This document shows, piece after piece, positions 63,030 to 64,000 of a stretch of DNA of 64,000 bases. Each line of letters starts with the position of its first letter. Position 1 is the first letter of the stretch. The stretch is from an uncultured Flavobacteriaceae bacterium. GTDB taxonomy: Bacteria > Bacteroidota > Bacteroidia > Flavobacteriales > Flavobacteriaceae. The stretch covers positions 186,001-250,000 of the forward strand of contig CANLXN010000003.1 in assembly GCA_947495135.1 (NCBI GenBank), given 5' to 3'. Under the pieces are notes generated by a model. The model saw only the letters and a list, made by a program, of their open reading frames with translations. It made no database searches and was not told the DNA's origin. The translations under genes and the position numbers were made by a program.

Positions 63030-64000
63030 ATGTCACAAAAAAACACCACCCTAGGAGAATTTATTATTGAAAACCAAAGCGAGTTTAAGTATTCGTCTGG
63101 GGAATTATCCAGATTGATTAACTCCATTCGTTTGGCAGCCAAAGTGGTAAATCACGAGGTGAATAAGGCCGGTCTAGTAGATATTTTGGGAGCCGCTGGA
63201 GATACTAATATCCAGGGGGAGGATCAACAAAAGCTGGATGTCTTTGCCAATGACGCCTTCATTAAAACCCTTACCAATCGTGAAATTGTTTGCGGAATTG
63301 CCAGTGAGGAAGAAGATGACTTCATTACTATCAAAGGAAGAAATGAAAAAAACGACAATAAGTACGTGGTTCTAATCGACCCTTTGGATGGTTCTTCCAA
63401 TATAGATGTAAACGTATCTGTAGGAACTATTTTTTCTGTATACAGAAGGGTAACTCCAGAAGGCACTCCAGTAACATTAGAGGATTTCCTGCAACCAGGA
63501 AATAAACAAGTAGCTGCAGGTTATATCATTTATGGAACCTCTACCATGATCGTTTATACCACAGGGCATGGAGTAAATGGTTTTACACTTAATCCAGCCA
63601 TTGGAACTTACTATCTTTCGCACCCCAATATGCAATTTCCTGAAACTGGGAATATTTATTCAGTAAACGAGGGAAATTATGTTCACTTTCCACAGGGCAT
63701 AAAAGATTACCTCAAGTATTGTCAAAAAGAAGAGGGGGATCGTCCATATACCGCTAGATACATTGGTTCCTTGGTTAGTGATTTTCACAGAAATATGATC
63801 AAAGGAGGTATTTATATTTACCCTAATACAGCCAAGGATCCAAACGGAAAACTGCGATTGTTGTACGAGTGTAATCCGATGGCCTTTATCGCCGAGCAAG
63901 CAGGAGCAAAAGCCAGCGATGGTTTCAATCGTATTATGGATATTCAACCTACCGAACTTCATCAACGGGTTCCATTTATTTGCGGTAGCATACGCATGGT
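63030..64000 (+). CDS. fbp: Fructose-1,6-bisphosphatase class I, 3' end cut by the window
   Basis: Open frame from ATG 63030 to the last base; 323 codons are visible. Motifs: [58 protein letters not shown] (metal-binding DPLDGSSN), and [30 protein letters not shown]. Gluconeogenic enzyme. No stop is reached before the window end, so the final few residues are missing. Confidence 0.96.
   Translation, partial: MSQKNTTLGEFIIENQSEFKYSSGELSRLINSIRLAAKVVNHEVNKAGLVDILGAAGDTNIQGEDQQKLDVFANDAFIKTLTNREIVCGIASEEEDDFITIKGRNEKNDNKYVVLIDPLDGSSNIDVNVSVGTIFSVYRRVTPEGTPVTLEDFLQPGNKQVAAGYIIYGTSTMIVYTTGHGVNGFTLNPAIGTYYLSHPNMQFPETGNIYSVNEGNYVHFPQGIKDYLKYCQKEEGDRPYTARYIGSLVSDFHRNMIKGGIYIYPNTAKDPNGKLRLLYECNPMAFIAEQAGAKASDGFNRIMDIQPTELHQRVPFICGSIRM

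Noticed and set aside
1-64000. CRISPR arrays, insertion sequences, phage genes and integrases
   Set aside because: No regular repeat-spacer pattern, transposase, integrase or phage structural gene was seen in any frame.

Overview
The window is A+T-rich chromosome from a member of the Bacteroidota, most likely a marine Flavobacteriaceae. Grounds: many flavobacterial families of unknown function (DUF4412, DUF4286, DUF6090-like, DUF4199, DUF6428, DUF5995, DUF6503), a type IX secretion (T9SS) C-terminal sorting tail, PD40/OmpA and CHAT/TPR exported proteins, Bacteroidota -7 promoter elements (TAnnTTTG) just upstream of starts, and almost no Shine-Dalgarno sequences. No phage, insertion sequence, CRISPR array or rRNA was found.

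Layout. 0-6 kb: end of a DUF6503 gene, a chromate transporter, and nrdB-nrdA (aerobic ribonucleotide reductase) with a long upstream region that holds a candidate small transcript. 6-11.5 kb: envelope genes, including a large Tat-type lipoprotein with a von Willebrand A domain. 11.6-15.7 kb: an ECF-like sigma factor and membrane anti-sigma-like protein facing a membrane-anchored TPR-CHAT protease. 15.7-22.5 kb: DUF3109, a 45-codon small gene, MarC, an S41 protease with a dCMP deaminase, HupE, and secreted proteins of unknown role. 22.8-23.1 kb: tRNA-Leu(CAA) flanked by two broken tRNA-Leu pieces, each interrupted by the same palindrome. 23.2-29.4 kb: housekeeping genes prs, rplY, pth, ribF, HTTM, serS.

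29.5-33.8 kb is the main accessory segment: a two-TM protein with a PLD-like C-terminus, a Trypco1 protein, and a trypsin-STAND NTPase fusion. This is a predicted conflict/antiphage module. Two diverged copies of a hairpin-plus-U-run element lie in front of its genes. 33.9-46 kb: a T9SS LRR protein, a large TPR protein, DUF4286, an OmpA/PD40 protein, rsmA-mgtE and a run of small enzymes and membrane regulators. 46-49 kb: tandem TM2 proteins and an arsenic-type operon (arsR, DUF6428, ArsN1-like acetyltransferase, arsC) with no efflux pump in view. 49-58 kb: small envelope genes, a DinB relic, a PqqB-like lipoprotein, AraC regulator, serine hydrolase, GH113-like and S10 enzymes. 58-64 kb: DUF5995, a fused acyltransferase of OlsF type, aspartate kinase, a GNAT enzyme, and the start of fbp, cut by the window end.

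All calls come from reading the sequence and family memory; no search was run.
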